Of a stretch of 64,000 nucleotides of DNA, positions 40,600 through 51,746 are shown piece after piece (the first letter of the stretch is position 1; each line of letters opens with the position of its first letter). The translations under genes and the position numbers were made by a program. The notes beneath the pieces are model-generated. The model did no database searches and had not been told where the DNA came from. It saw only the letters and a program-made list of their open reading frames with translations. The stretch is taken from assembly GCF_027887165.1 (NCBI RefSeq), contig NC_077235.1:52167895-52231894 (forward strand), read 5' to 3'. This stretch comes from Monodelphis domestica (Eukaryota > Chordata > Mammalia > Didelphimorphia > Didelphidae).

Positions 40600-41700
40600 G
40601 GGCAGCAGGTGAGGTGCGCCGGAGGGCGCTGGGGGGCAGAGAAGCTCTGGCTGGCTCAGGAGAGGCTTGACCGTCGTCCGGAGCGAAGCTCGAGCAAGTG
40701 AGACCGGAGAGCTGCGCGCCAGAGAAGCAAGATTCCTGGAGGTGTGGGCGGGGCTTAGGGTTCTTGCTGATTGGTCGAGAGCTCCTCTGGCTCCGCCCAG
40801 CCCCTCTGCAGGGGGGCGAGGGGCGGGGCCCCTCCGGCTAAGGCTCTCCAGCCATCTCACCCCCTCCTTCACCCCCTTGCTCCCTCCCTCCCCTTTCCCC
40901 TACTGCAGCTCCTGCTTTGCCAATGCCCCTCGCTCTAGAGGGGGAGGGTCTTGGCGGGGAGGAGGGGGTGCAGAAAAAGCCTCGATGGCTGGCGGCGCAG
41001 CGAGGCTGAAGGAGCCAAGAGCCTGCCTATGGTTCCAGCGCGGTTTGTACCTCTCCCGCCACCTCTCTCAAGCCCCTATGGCTGCTTGTGCCGCCTCCGG
41101 TTTTTCCCAGAGAGGCTCGTTTGGCCGTTGTCCAAGCCTCTAGTGCCGTTCCCACCACCCGGCGCGGGCGAGTCCCCAGAAAGGCCAACTTTGCACACCC
41201 CCCCAACGCACTTGCCGGTACCAGCAGCTTTAGGTGCGCGGCGGCGGGAACGGCAAAAAGAGGCAAGAAGGGTGGCGACACGAGCCTCTCCAGGAAAACG
41301 GCAGAGGTGAGGGTAGGAGCATCTAAAGGGGATGCAGCCTTGGGAGAGGTGGCAGCGGCCGCAACAGCAGCGCCGACAGTGGTATGAGCCCCTCCGGGAC
41401 CCCAGGCGGATCGGGCTGGCTGTGGCAGGAGCGGACACCTGCCGCCGCCGCTGCCAACGATCGCGCTACTCAACAGGTCCCCTCCAGGGTCCAGAAGTTG
41501 CCCAAGCTGCCCCTTTCCCGGTGCCCCTAACTGGAGTAGCGACCAGGGGGGTCCCCTCCCAGTGCCCCTTACCCTCCAGAGGCCCTTCACAGGACTCTGC
41601 GGCGAAAGGAGCGCTGGCTGGAAGGCTTCCCAATCCCGGAGCGGAGCGGCTACTTCGCAGCTATGCCCAGAAGCAACGCGCTCTCAGCTCTCAGCATCTC
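40600..41700. promoter_or_regulatory. CpG island, candidate distal promoter
   Basis: CpG dinucleotides are dense here and scarce elsewhere in the window. Around 40745-40830 there are GC boxes in both orientations (GTGGGCGGGGC, GGCTCCGCCC, GGGGCGGGGC) and an inverted CCAAT box (GATTGG). Splice-donor-like sites exist on both strands (plus CAG|GTGAGG at 40608; minus GAAG|GTAATG near 40192 and GGAGG|GTAAGG near 41570). Because coding exon 1 has a good acceptor upstream, a 5' non-coding exon of the minus-strand gene could start here. A plus-strand or bidirectional transcript is equally possible. Several long open frames in the island are GC-driven and match no family I know. Confidence 0.65.
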
Positions 41701-42013
41701 AGTTTTCCCCCCTGTACAAGGAGGGGATTGGAGCAGACGATCTTCCCCCACCCCCGCCGCCCAGGGAGGAGGGAGGGGGGACAGCCCAACTTCTCTAGTC
41801 CCGAATCCCAACCCAGCTGCGTTCTGAGATCCTGCGGTATGGATCCACACCGCGCTAGCTTAAAAGGGGACAAACTTCAATTTTTCCAGGAAATGCAGTT
41901 GTCTGGCATAGCTCATTCGGTGGGGATGAGCCACTGTTTCGTGTATGGATGCATGCGTCCAGGTTTGCACACACATGCATGCCCAAATATTCTTAGCCTT
42001 GAAGGAGGGGGCT

Positions 42014-42036
42014 CCCCCCCCCCCCCCCCCCCCCCC
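42014..42036. repeat. C23 homopolymer
   Basis: Uninterrupted C run just beyond the CpG island. The length may be affected by assembly. Confidence 0.9.
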
Positions 42037-42039
42037 GCC

Positions 42040-45000
42040 CTCAAGCCAGCATGACAAAGGGATTTGGCTCCTCATCCAAGGTTTTCTGAATTTGGTTTTG
42101 GTTTGTAGTGCACTAAGTTTCTTTGGATAGACTTCTCTACCAAATGAGCCCCTAACGCGGGGAAGATCGGGCCAGCTAGGGGCGAGGGTGCCCTCGGGAC
42201 TGCCCATGAAGAGGCACTGCCCTGAGCATCAGAGGATCGGGCCAAGATGGCCAAATTGGCTGCTTGCTACCTGTAGGAATTTGGGGATGGACATTGTGAA
42301 ATCTCCTCTGCGCTTATTTTCTCTCCTACCTAATGCTAGCTGAGATCCTGAAGGGCCCTTCCAGCTCAAAACCCGGGACTGCAGGGACTCTCGGGCCACT
42401 TTGCCCTTCTCCCCGTGAACGAGCTAATCGAGCCCTTCCAGCACTACCTTCGGCGGTGATACCCTACCCCCCACCCCCTTACCGCTCTTTCACTTCCATT
42501 GACAACTGGGGGGTTTAGATCTTCCCTGCCCACCCCCACCCCCGCTACAGAATAAATGCCCCCTCCCAAGGAAAAAAAAAAGAGAAAGAGGAGGAGAAGC
42601 AATTCAGGCAAACTAGCTAGCAGCACCTTAACGGAAGCTTGGCATTACAGGCAATGCTCCACACCCACGGGCCCATCCTCCTGGCCCCCCCAACCTCTGC
42701 AGAGGAGGGACGCTGGTGCATTTTGGCCAAGCTTCCCTTTTAGGACCCAGATTGGTCCTCGGGGCCATTTTTCACCCCTTTTCTTTCTTTCTTTTGTTTT
42801 CTTTTAATTTTTAGTTTTCTTTTTCTTCCTTTCTTTTCTCTCTCAGCTTGTTTTTCCACCTCCAGCCCTCCCTCTACCCAGAGAGCCATCCCTTGGAAGA
42901 CAACATTTTCTCTAGGAGAAAGAAAAATGGCAGGCCAGCAAAACTGACAACAACATTAACCAAGTCTGAAATGACAGGCGATCCTGCGCCTCCATAGTCC
43001 CCCACCAGTGCAAAGAAGGGGAGGGAGGTGAATTTGCTCCAGTTCTCCCTATAGCTAGCTTAGTCCCAATGGCCATTTCCCTCCCTTTTTGCTTTTCACA
43101 TTTCTATTGCTCTATTTTCTTTCTTTCTTTTTTTCTTCCTTTTTTCACATCATCTTCATTTCCAAAGAGATCTCTCCTCCTACCCAGTATCTATTGTAAG
43201 GAAAAATCCCAAAAGCAAACTACCTGACACATATTTGAGCCTGCTATGACAGGCAGTGCTTCTTACCTGCAGTCCCCCACCCCAGCCAAGAAGGAGGAAG
43301 TGGATTTCTCAGTCCCCCGTGGGGTCAAGCTATCTGACTTGCACTGGCCATTGCCCTGCTTTTTCTTCCTTTCATTTGGATAGCTCTCTTTGCTTTCTTA
43401 TATAGTTTCATTTCCAAACATCTCTTCCCTCCCTACCAAATGAGCCATCCATTGTAAGAAAAAAAAATTACAAAGAATGTAAAAAAGCTGTTCAGGAGAG
43501 CTGGCTGGCACAGCAACTGACTTGGGCAGTATATGCAGCATTCGATGCCCATAGCCCTCCACTCTCCCAGCCACCATGGACCTCTGCAAGGAAACTGTGT
43601 AGATTCCTCATATCTGAGTTGTAGCCCCAGAGAGAGGTATAATGCTGATATGACACAGAGGAGGAACTTTGGTCCCTGAGGGGCCTTTCAGAATTCCACC
43701 CGCTTATTGCATGCAGGGGTGCCCTGTGGGTGTGTTCCCTAAGATACCTAGAACTACAGCTGACCCCCAAACCACCTCATGCAGGGCCAATGAGTTAGGT
43801 CAAAGGATCTGAGTTCAAGTTCCAGCTCCATTCCATACTACTTGTGTGATTGTAAGCTCCTTGAGGGCAGAGGCTATCTTTCAGACTTTTTTGGTATCCC
43901 CAAAGCTTAGCATAATGCTTTGAACATAGTAATAAGTGTTTACTTCTGACTATTGAGATTAGTTCCCTCCCCACTGCCTGGCAGCTCTGAGGCCTTCCCT
44001 ATTTGGAAGTGCTCAAACAGAGACAAGATCACTGCTCTGTGATCCTGGAGAGAAAATCCTTGTTCCTATATGAGACTAACTAGCTACCAGGTACTCCCAT
44101 CTTTTCTACTGCTGTGATTTTGTGAGTCTGATGGCCAAGCTACCTCAGAGAAATGTGGAAAACAGGGAGGCTGATGGGAGCAAATTCAGAACAATATCTA
44201 ACATCGAGTTACCATGAAAAAGAAACGGAGAGACCATGTTGTGATGTGAACTCTCCCACTAATGAACCCTCTGACTCTGGGTAAACAAATTTACCACCAT
44301 GGGCCCTGGTTCCCAGCCACCTCTGGAAACTCTACCGTCTGCCGCAGAGGGCAATAAAAGGTCTTGGTGAGCTACACGAAGCTGAAGACCTCTGGAGGAA
44401 CTGTAAAGGAAAGAATTGGGGCAGGGTAAAAGCCACCCCCCAAAAGCTGAGAAGAAGCACAGTACCTCCCTCCTTCTTCCCAAAGAGGTGGGGGCCTGTG
44501 GGGGTACAACATTACATCTTTGCTATGCTGGTAAGTTCTGCTGGACTGCTTTATTTTTCTCTTATTCTTTATTATACCGGGCTCAGTGACAGGTAGGGAA
44601 AGGAGGAAAGATATTCTCATAAATGAATGGAACATACAGACAAAAAGTTATCACCACAAACAGTTTCCAAAGAATAAAGAAAGAAAATGGCCCTTGGGAC
44701 AAAGCTAGACCCTAGTGAAGATGTGAGAAAATACATCTTTCCCTTCTTTGCAGAGGTGGAGGGCTGTGGGTTTGGAACATGGCATATACCATCGAGTCAT
44801 TTTGCCGAATTTCTTTTTTCCTCTTCATTTTTATTTTATGTTACAGGGGGGCTTCACTGGAAGTAAGGGGATAAGGCATATTTGGAAAGATATCAAACAA
44901 CAAGGGGTGTTTCCTCCGATGGAGGCATGATGGGGCAAAGGACAGCCAAGTCAAGTGCTATGAGAAATTTACTAGAGGCCTATCATTTTCAATTTCAACT

Positions 45001-45230
45001 AGGAGGAGGTAGAGAGAAGCAATCAGGGAATACCTCAGAGAAGTGGTGACCCCCTTTTCCTGAGGCAAACCAAGGTGGCCAGATGTCAACCTCGAAGACA
45101 AAAATAAACAATTCTGATGGTGAGAAAAGAAGAGAGCTTTCAAAGGTGACCAAAGTGTGTGGTCTTGGCCCCAGAGGGAAAAAAGAAGGAATGAACCTAT
45201 CTCCTTTCCTTGTAAAGATGGAAGACTGTG
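42040..45230. other. Flank of CpG island, no gene recognised
   Basis: T/C-rich stretches (42780-42850, 43110-43150) and unassigned sequence. A donor-like CTGCAG|GTAAGA on the minus strand near 43266 is the only notable splice-like site. Confidence 0.35.
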
Positions 45231-45239
45231 GAAGCAGAA

Positions 45240-46455
45240 TGGTATGTGAGTGTATCTATCATCAAGCATGTAGGATGCATCGATCAGTTTTGTGTAACCA
45301 AATGGATGAGGTGGGAACTTTCCAAAAATGGGAGACAGATAGGGTTGGTAAACTACAGGACAATAGGCTTGATGTCTATACTTGGTAAAAAACAATATTA
45401 TTCAAGGGGTGGTTTGTGAGCATTTATAAAGGGAAGGAGCAATCATGAAGAGCCAACATGGCTTCATCGAGAACAGGTCATATTAGATAGCACCTGCTCT
45501 ATAGCTCTTTCTGGGAACAATGTAGATACTGTTAGCCTAGATTTCAGAAGAGCATTTTCAAACTTTCCAAGGCTATCCCCATGCAGAACGCAGAGAGAAC
45601 GGACCTAGATGATAATATAATGTACTTAGGAAGACTTGGAAGTATTTGAGTGATGATGGTGAGAAGTCTCTAATGGGGGCCCCAGGGATCTGGCCTTGAC
45701 CCCGTTCTAATCAATAGTTTTCTCTTGAGCTGGATGAAGCTCTTTCAAAGATATTCCTGCCAGTTTTGAACAACATGAAGTTGGAGGCATAAGCTAACAT
45801 GCTGGATGAGAGAGCTGGGCTTGAAAAAAATCTCAACAGGCTAGACCAATGGACTGAATCAAAGATGATGAAACCGAGTACAGATGAATGGGAAGTTTTC
45901 CATTCAGATTCTAAACTAGCTTAACTGCCTGGACGCAGGTTGGGGAAGCTGGAGCTAGGTAAGAGGGTTTTCATGGACTGATAGCTCAAAATGAGTTGCA
46001 GACGGTAGTCCCCCCAAAAGGTAAACTGAGGCATCATTAAGAGCAGTAAAGGATTGATAAAGAAGTTAGTTCCAATGTCCTCTGCCATGCCAGAGACATG
46101 TCTGAAGTCTTGTGATCTGTTCTGAGAAGTGCAAAGTAGGAGCACTTTTAGATGGGAGGGAACAGGAGAGGCTCAGGGAAAGGAAATGAAGTTCTTCTCT
46201 TGGAGAAGCGAAGAGTAAGTGCTGTTTGCCTCCCAGTGGGTGAGCACAGCAGCACAGAACTAGGAGCTTGAAGAGGGAGAAGTTCTAGCCCAATGCAAGG
46301 AAAGGCCCCTCAATAATCTGAGCAGTCCTAGACTGGGCTGCCTCTGGAGGTGAGATCACCTGCCAGTGACGTAGAAGATTCCTCCTCAGGCAGAAATTGA
46401 ACTCAGTAGTCTCTGGGTTCCCTTCCAACCCCCCAAGAATCTCTGAATCTATGGA
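45240..46455 (+). mobile_element. CR1/L3-type LINE, long degraded fragment
   Basis: Order matches CR1/L3 ORF2: 'ggcttcatcgagaacaggtc', 'ggatctggccttgacccc', 'gcataagctaacatgctgga', 'ctcaacaggctagaccaatg', then the 3' part ('agactgggctgcctctggag', 'ccttccaaccccccaagaa'). Many frame breaks. Confidence 0.75.
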
Positions 46456-46769
46456 AACCCTCTTTATATTTATTACATACTCATGGGGGAGAAAGAATTA
46501 CCCTCCCATGGACTGGTTTGCCTGGAATTTTTGCTGGCCAGTGAATCTCTTGGGATCTGATTCATGGGCTTATGCATAACTCTACCTGCCTGGGATCTGG
46601 AAACATTGTTTGCTTTTAACATTTTTCACTTGAAAGCAAATGAGCCTTTTTTGTTGAGTCATCCACTATCAGAATCTCCTCTGGCTCTCAGCAGCCATCT
46701 GGTCCAGCCTAGATCTGAATAAGAATCTTCTCAACAGCATCTCTGACAAGCAGGCATCTGGGCTCAACA

Positions 46770-46965
46770 TGAAGTGTGGGGCACTGCAAAGAGTGCTGGA
46801 ATCAGGGTCAAAGAATCCGAGTTTGAATCTTGACTCAGCCACTTACAGTAACATGTGTGGCCTTTGGCAAATCTCTTCTCAGGCATCATTTTGCTCATCT
46901 GTACAACAAGGAGGGTTGCACTGGGTGGCCAGGAGAGGTCTTCCAATTCCAGACCTAGGAACAAT
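46770..46965 (+). repeat. MIR-like relic
   Basis: 'gagtttgaatcttgactcag', 'cagccacttacagtaacatg' and 'catctgtacaacaaggagg' in MIR order. Confidence 0.6.
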
Positions 46966-47018
46966 GATGAGCAACTTACAATCTCCCCGAGCAGTGAAGA
47001 ATCCTCTTAGGTGCTCTG

Positions 47019-47055
47019 AAAAGAAAGAAAGAAAGAAAGAAAAAAAAAGAAAGAA
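47019..47055. repeat. (GAAA)n tract
   Basis: GAAA repeats broken by one longer A-run. Confidence 0.9.
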
Positions 47056-47439
47056 GGGGGGATCTTCCCACTGAGGAAGTATAAGAAAGGGAAACAAGAG
47101 GGAAGGAGGGAAAAGGAGTTAAGTGTTCTGAATTTCCAGCTTCCCAGATTGCCAGGGCTGAGGAGGAAATGAGGCTGGATTGGGAGGGCGGGTCCCCAGG
47201 GGACCGAAAGGACAGGGCTAAGGAAATCATAATGGCAGACCTCCAAATCCAGCAGACGCACAACTGAAAGGCTCTACAAGATATCAAAAAGGTTGTTGGC
47301 CAACATTATGGACTGATCAGCATTTACTGGGTCCCCCAAGTCCATAACAGGAATAGTAGGAAAGTCGGCAGATCCTATTCATTTAAAAGCCCCAAGACTG
47401 ATTCCTTTCATCCTAACAGACTACATTCACCCTTATTAA

Positions 47440-47720
47440 AGTCGGTCTTCTTTGATTCAGCAATTGCTCTGACCTGTGATTTGGAAGTGATATAGTGACT
47501 GGAGAGATGTCTAGAGGGAAGGGCGACAGGGATCTAGTCTTGGTCCCGTGAAGCTGCTTAGAGGGTGTTCTTGCCAGGTTTTCAGCTGAAAGAAGGCATG
47601 GGGATAACTAGCCTGCTGAGTGAAAGAGTCGGGATATACAAAGCAAGTCTTGGCCTACCCTCAGGAAATTTGGAGGGGCTCCACTCAGTTGGGCTGGCCA
47701 TTGAGGGATGATGAAGGTTC
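47440..47720 (+). mobile_element. Weak CR1/L3-like fragment
   Basis: 'gacagggatctagtcttggt' and 'ataactagcctgctgagtg' echo the better preserved copy at 45650-45830. Confidence 0.45.
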
Positions 47721-47739
47721 CAGTCTCAGCAACTCCCAA

Positions 47740-48220
47740 AGATAGTCTCTTACTCACAGTAATGACTAGCATTTTGGTTACACCTGGAAGGTGTCAGCAC
47801 TGTGCTAAGCACTTTACAGATATCCTGGCATTTGAGCCTCCCAACACCTCTGGGTTATTGTTAAGTAATACTCACTCTGGGCCAGGCACTGTGCTAAGTG
47901 CTTGGCCATCATTAACTTGTTTTATCCTCACAACAATCCCGTTAGTTGTTATTATTGAGCTTCGCAAAACTTAGAGTTATCTAAATGCTAGCTCTTAAGG
48001 TAGCTAGTCGGTGCACTGGATAGAGCTCGAAGCCTACAGTCAGGAAGACCTGACATGCAATCCAGCCTCAGAAACTTAACTAGATGTGTTACCTTGGGCA
48101 AGTTGCTTAAGCACATCCTGCCTCAGTTTTCTCATCTGGAAATCGGAATAATAATGGCACCTACCTCCCAGGGTTGTTGTGAGGACCAAATGAAATAATA
48201 ATCATAATGTGCTTAGCTCT
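47740..48220 (+). repeat. MIR/MAR1-like relics
   Basis: 47790-47960 holds 'ggtgtcagcactgtgctaag' type text twice; 48000-48210 is SINE-like ('gtgcactggatagagctcga', 'ccttgggcaagttgcttaag', 'ctcccagggttgttgtgagg'). Confidence 0.6.
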
Positions 48221-48855
48221 TAGCTCAGTGTGTGACTCCTCCCCTGCCTCTGGTACCTAGAACGGGGGTCTGTGACTCTTGCCTGCCTCCTTTCCACTTC
48301 CTATGCTCAGCCATTGCCCATCTTTCAGGCAAAACTGGCCTGTGTGAAGGTGGCATTCTACCTTGTAGCACTGAAAAATTGCAAAAACTTTCCCTTTCTC
48401 CTATTCTACTAGCATGTCCCCACTTTGGAGATTCCTGCCATTAAAGAAAGCTACTTCTCGGGGGAAAGCTATCGAAGGCTCCCATGAAAACGCTGGGGTG
48501 TATTACTCTGGTCACCCGCAAAGGTGGGGCCTGGGGAATAGCATCCATATATCTTCATCCTACAGCTTCTCCCTTTAAGTGCCTAAGGCCAGCATCCACA
48601 GCCTCCGTAACACCTCCATCCAAATCTGCTCTCAGAAAAGGATTAAAGAAACCTATATTCAATAGAAGGCCTAAAGACTGATAACAGCCTACTTGGCTAC
48701 CCATCAGAGACGAGCTGGATTTTCACCAGGGATAAAGGCAAAAGCTAAAGGGCCTGAAATTTTAAAAGAGACCTTAGAGGACCTCAAATCAAAACTTTCT
48801 CTTAGTTCAGACACCTCCCCCTCAATTCCCATCCTCCTTCGATGGTTCTTATTTT

Positions 48856-49032
48856 TTAACCCTTACCTTCTGTCTTAGAACCAATTCACAGTATTGATTC
48901 TAAGGTAGAAGAGTAGTAAGGGGCTGGGGTAAGTGCCCAGGGTCACACAACTAGGAGGTGTCTGAGGCCAGATTGGAACCCAGGACCTCTTGTCTCTAGG
49001 CCTGGCTCTACATCCACTGAGCCACCCTGCTG
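48856..49032 (-). mobile_element. SINE1-type tRNA-derived SINE
   Basis: 'aacccttaccttctgtctta', 'cccagggtcacacaactagg' and 'ctggctctacatccactgag' run from tail to head. Confidence 0.85.
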
Positions 49033-49084
49033 TGATTCTGATGGACAATTGGACAATTATCCAGAGTAACAGAATTGCACAACT

Positions 49085-49335
49085 CAACTGGAAGATGTCT
49101 CAGAGGGCATCTAGCGCAAGAAGTCCCCAAACAGAGCTCTAAAGCATCTGGGACAAGGGTTTATGCAGCCTCCTCTTGGAGACTTCCACCGATGGGGAGA
49201 TCATTAGCAATACACAGCACTTTGGGGGCCGTGCTAAATGGTAGGAGTCTTTTCCCAACATTAAGTTGAAATTGGCCTTGAAGAAGCTTCTCCTGGTTTT
49301 GACCTCTGGGTCAAGGAGGACAAGGCTAATTCTCC
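49085..49335 (-). mobile_element. CR1/L3-type LINE 3' fragment
   Basis: The reversed CR1/L3 3' end: 'ttcccaacattaagttgaaa' and 'gaagcttctcctggttttga'. Confidence 0.65.
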
Positions 49336-49681
49336 TGGATACCTGATGTCCATTCCCTGTCAGAACCCTGCCCATTGGGCTGCCCTTAGGATCATGGTGA
49401 AAACATTCCTGAACAGGGGAAAGGAAGGCCTTAGAAAGAACCCAAACAGCTTAAAATCAGGCCTGGCTGAGCCTAACATTCCCACAATTCTCTCAGAAAT
49501 GATTGCAAAGGCCTTCTACTGGATGTCAGGCTAAGGTTCCTAACAATTCCGAACTAGAATTCCCTGGTAGTGAGTGTCCTCTCACCTGACACTCTTCCAA
49601 AGGATACTGGATGATGGCTGGCCAGGGATTCTTTAAAGGACATTGCCCTTTGGTACTGTTTGGACTAGATCAAAGGCTCTC

Positions 49682-49867
49682 TTTTTTAAACCCTTACCTT
49701 CTGCCTTAGTATCAGTTCTAAGACGGAAGAATGGCAAGAGCTGGGCAATCTGGGTTAAGTGACTTGCCCAGAGTCAAACAGCCATGAAATGTTTGAGGCC
49801 ACATTTGAACCCAGGTCCTCCTAACTGCTCCTGGCACTCTCTCCTCTGCTACCTAGCTGCCCCTCAA
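49682..49867 (-). mobile_element. SINE1-type SINE with 13-bp target-site duplication
   Basis: The element is complete from T-rich tail to head and is flanked by perfect repeats ATCAAAGGCTCTC at 49669-49681 and 49868-49880. Confidence 0.92.
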
Positions 49868-49880
49868 ATCAAAGGCTCTC

Positions 49881-51680
49881 ATCCTTTGGGTCCTAGCTCC
49901 CTTTAGCAGTATGCTGAAGCCTGGGGCCCCTTTCTCAGAGTAATGTTTTCAAATGCATAAAATAAAAAGCATGGAATTCCAAAAGAAACCAATTGTATTT
50001 TTCAAAAGTTCCGAAATATTTGAAAAACAAATTCCTGGTCCTTAAGTTAAGAGCCCCCGGCAGGCATAGATGAGGTGTCTGCATCCGGAGTGACAACAGA
50101 GCCCCCCAAATCTCTTCCTGTGCAGTGTGGGAGATTTCTCATTTCATGCTGTCACACTACCTGACACTTGACTACAGAGAGAATCAGCTGCAGATCTACT
50201 CCTCTTTTACAAATGCAAATACCTCTGAGAGGCAGGTAGAGGGGGCTTGTGGGGGATCACCCAGGAACCGAATTGCCATATTTATAAAGATTTCCATGTG
50301 AAAATGTCTTCCTGCTTCCAGACCCCCTCTCCAGCTCCAAATGAAATCCTGGGACACACCACATTAACTGCCTGATCCAGGGCTCAGAGCAGAGGATGGG
50401 GAGCCTGGAGAAGCAAGTATGAGCCCATCATTTTACAGAGGAGGAAACTGAGGCCCTGGGCAGAGGATGAGAAGAACTTGGCCAGCCTTAAAGCCATTGC
50501 TTGATGTCTGCAGCTTAAGATTGCATCAGCTTTCCCAGTGCTGCCCCAGCACTGTTTGCTCACAGAAAGCTTACTGATTCCAGCAGCAGCCTCTTAGGCA
50601 TCAGCCAGTGGAGAGGGGCTGATTAGAGCTAGTGTGGAGCAGGAGGAGAGGGAGGGATGGCCCCAATGCCAGAACCTTCCTGGTGCTTTTGTATTCTCTT
50701 ATGCAAGTCTGAGGGGAGGGGACAGGCAGAAGTGGAAAATGGGGCCATAATTGGGAGGGGGCTGAGGACAGCATGGGGGGTTGGGGTATCTGGCAGAAGG
50801 GCACGCTGAAAGGCAGGAGAGAGCAGAGACGCCAGCACCTCATTTTTGCTCCTGCCCTCCCTTCCGAGCTGCATAAATGAACGCCATCAAGCCTGAGAGG
50901 GTCAGCTCCTGTCAGGCAGTACCAATCTCCAAGGAGGAGGAGTGGCAGGGGGATGACATTTTTTGGTCATGTTAATTCACGAAGGCCAGTTACTAAGGCA
51001 CAAGGGGCTGTAATCTGTGTTGGTGGAGGGCACACCCACACTGGAGAGACCACAGTTCTTTCCAACTATGTGAAGTATTAGATAAACATTATTATTCCTC
51101 CCAATAATAAGAGGCTGCCTTGGGAGAACAAAACTCCTGACCCACTGTCAGTGGGACTTGTAATTCCAGTGACACCTCCAGGACTAGAGATGGCTTGGTA
51201 CTGAGCCAGCCATCGTTTCTCACTCCTTCCTTTGGAATCAAGGATATTTGTCTCAAGTGGACAGTTTTAAGGGCCAGTCTGGGGTCAGGGTCAGAGCTCA
51301 GTCTGGCGCCAGGGTTAGGGCTCAGTCTGGGGCCCTGCTTAGGGGATCACTGTCATCGTTCTTGGTGCAGGCCCTGCAGGGTCAGCACCTGGCCCCCACA
51401 ACAGTGGGAATAAGCCATGTCCATCAAAAGCAGCCACTCAGCAATGGAGAAGACGAATGCTCCAGTCAAAGAAGTCCTTTCACCACTGGTCCACTGGTTA
51501 TGGACTCCATTATCTAAATCCTGATTTGTTATTTGCCTGGGTTACACTACTGAGCTTTGGGATGCTTTGGGCAGTGGGATTACCTACTGTAGTTTCATTA
51601 CTTGCTTAGCCTATTTCTTCCCATATATGTACATGTATGTATGTATGTTTCTTAACTCATTTCTTGATATATAAATACAA
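49881..51680. other. No gene or well-defined repeat recognised
   Basis: Unique sequence. 51280-51345 carries a short imperfect tandem repeat of a 'ggtcagggctcagtctgggg'-like unit. Confidence 0.35.
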
Positions 51681-51684
51681 ATGA

Positions 51685-51689
51685 ATATA

Positions 51690-51744
<55 letters not shown>
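51685..51744. repeat. (AT)n tract
   Basis: Nearly pure AT with one GTGT interruption near its start. Confidence 0.95.

Positions 51745-51746
<2 letters not shown>

Noticed and set aside
41332-42054. A 240-codon open frame in the CpG island, with others overlapping on both strands
   Set aside because: High GC removes stop codons. Codon content looks random, the frames overlap each other on both strands, and no domain is recognisable.
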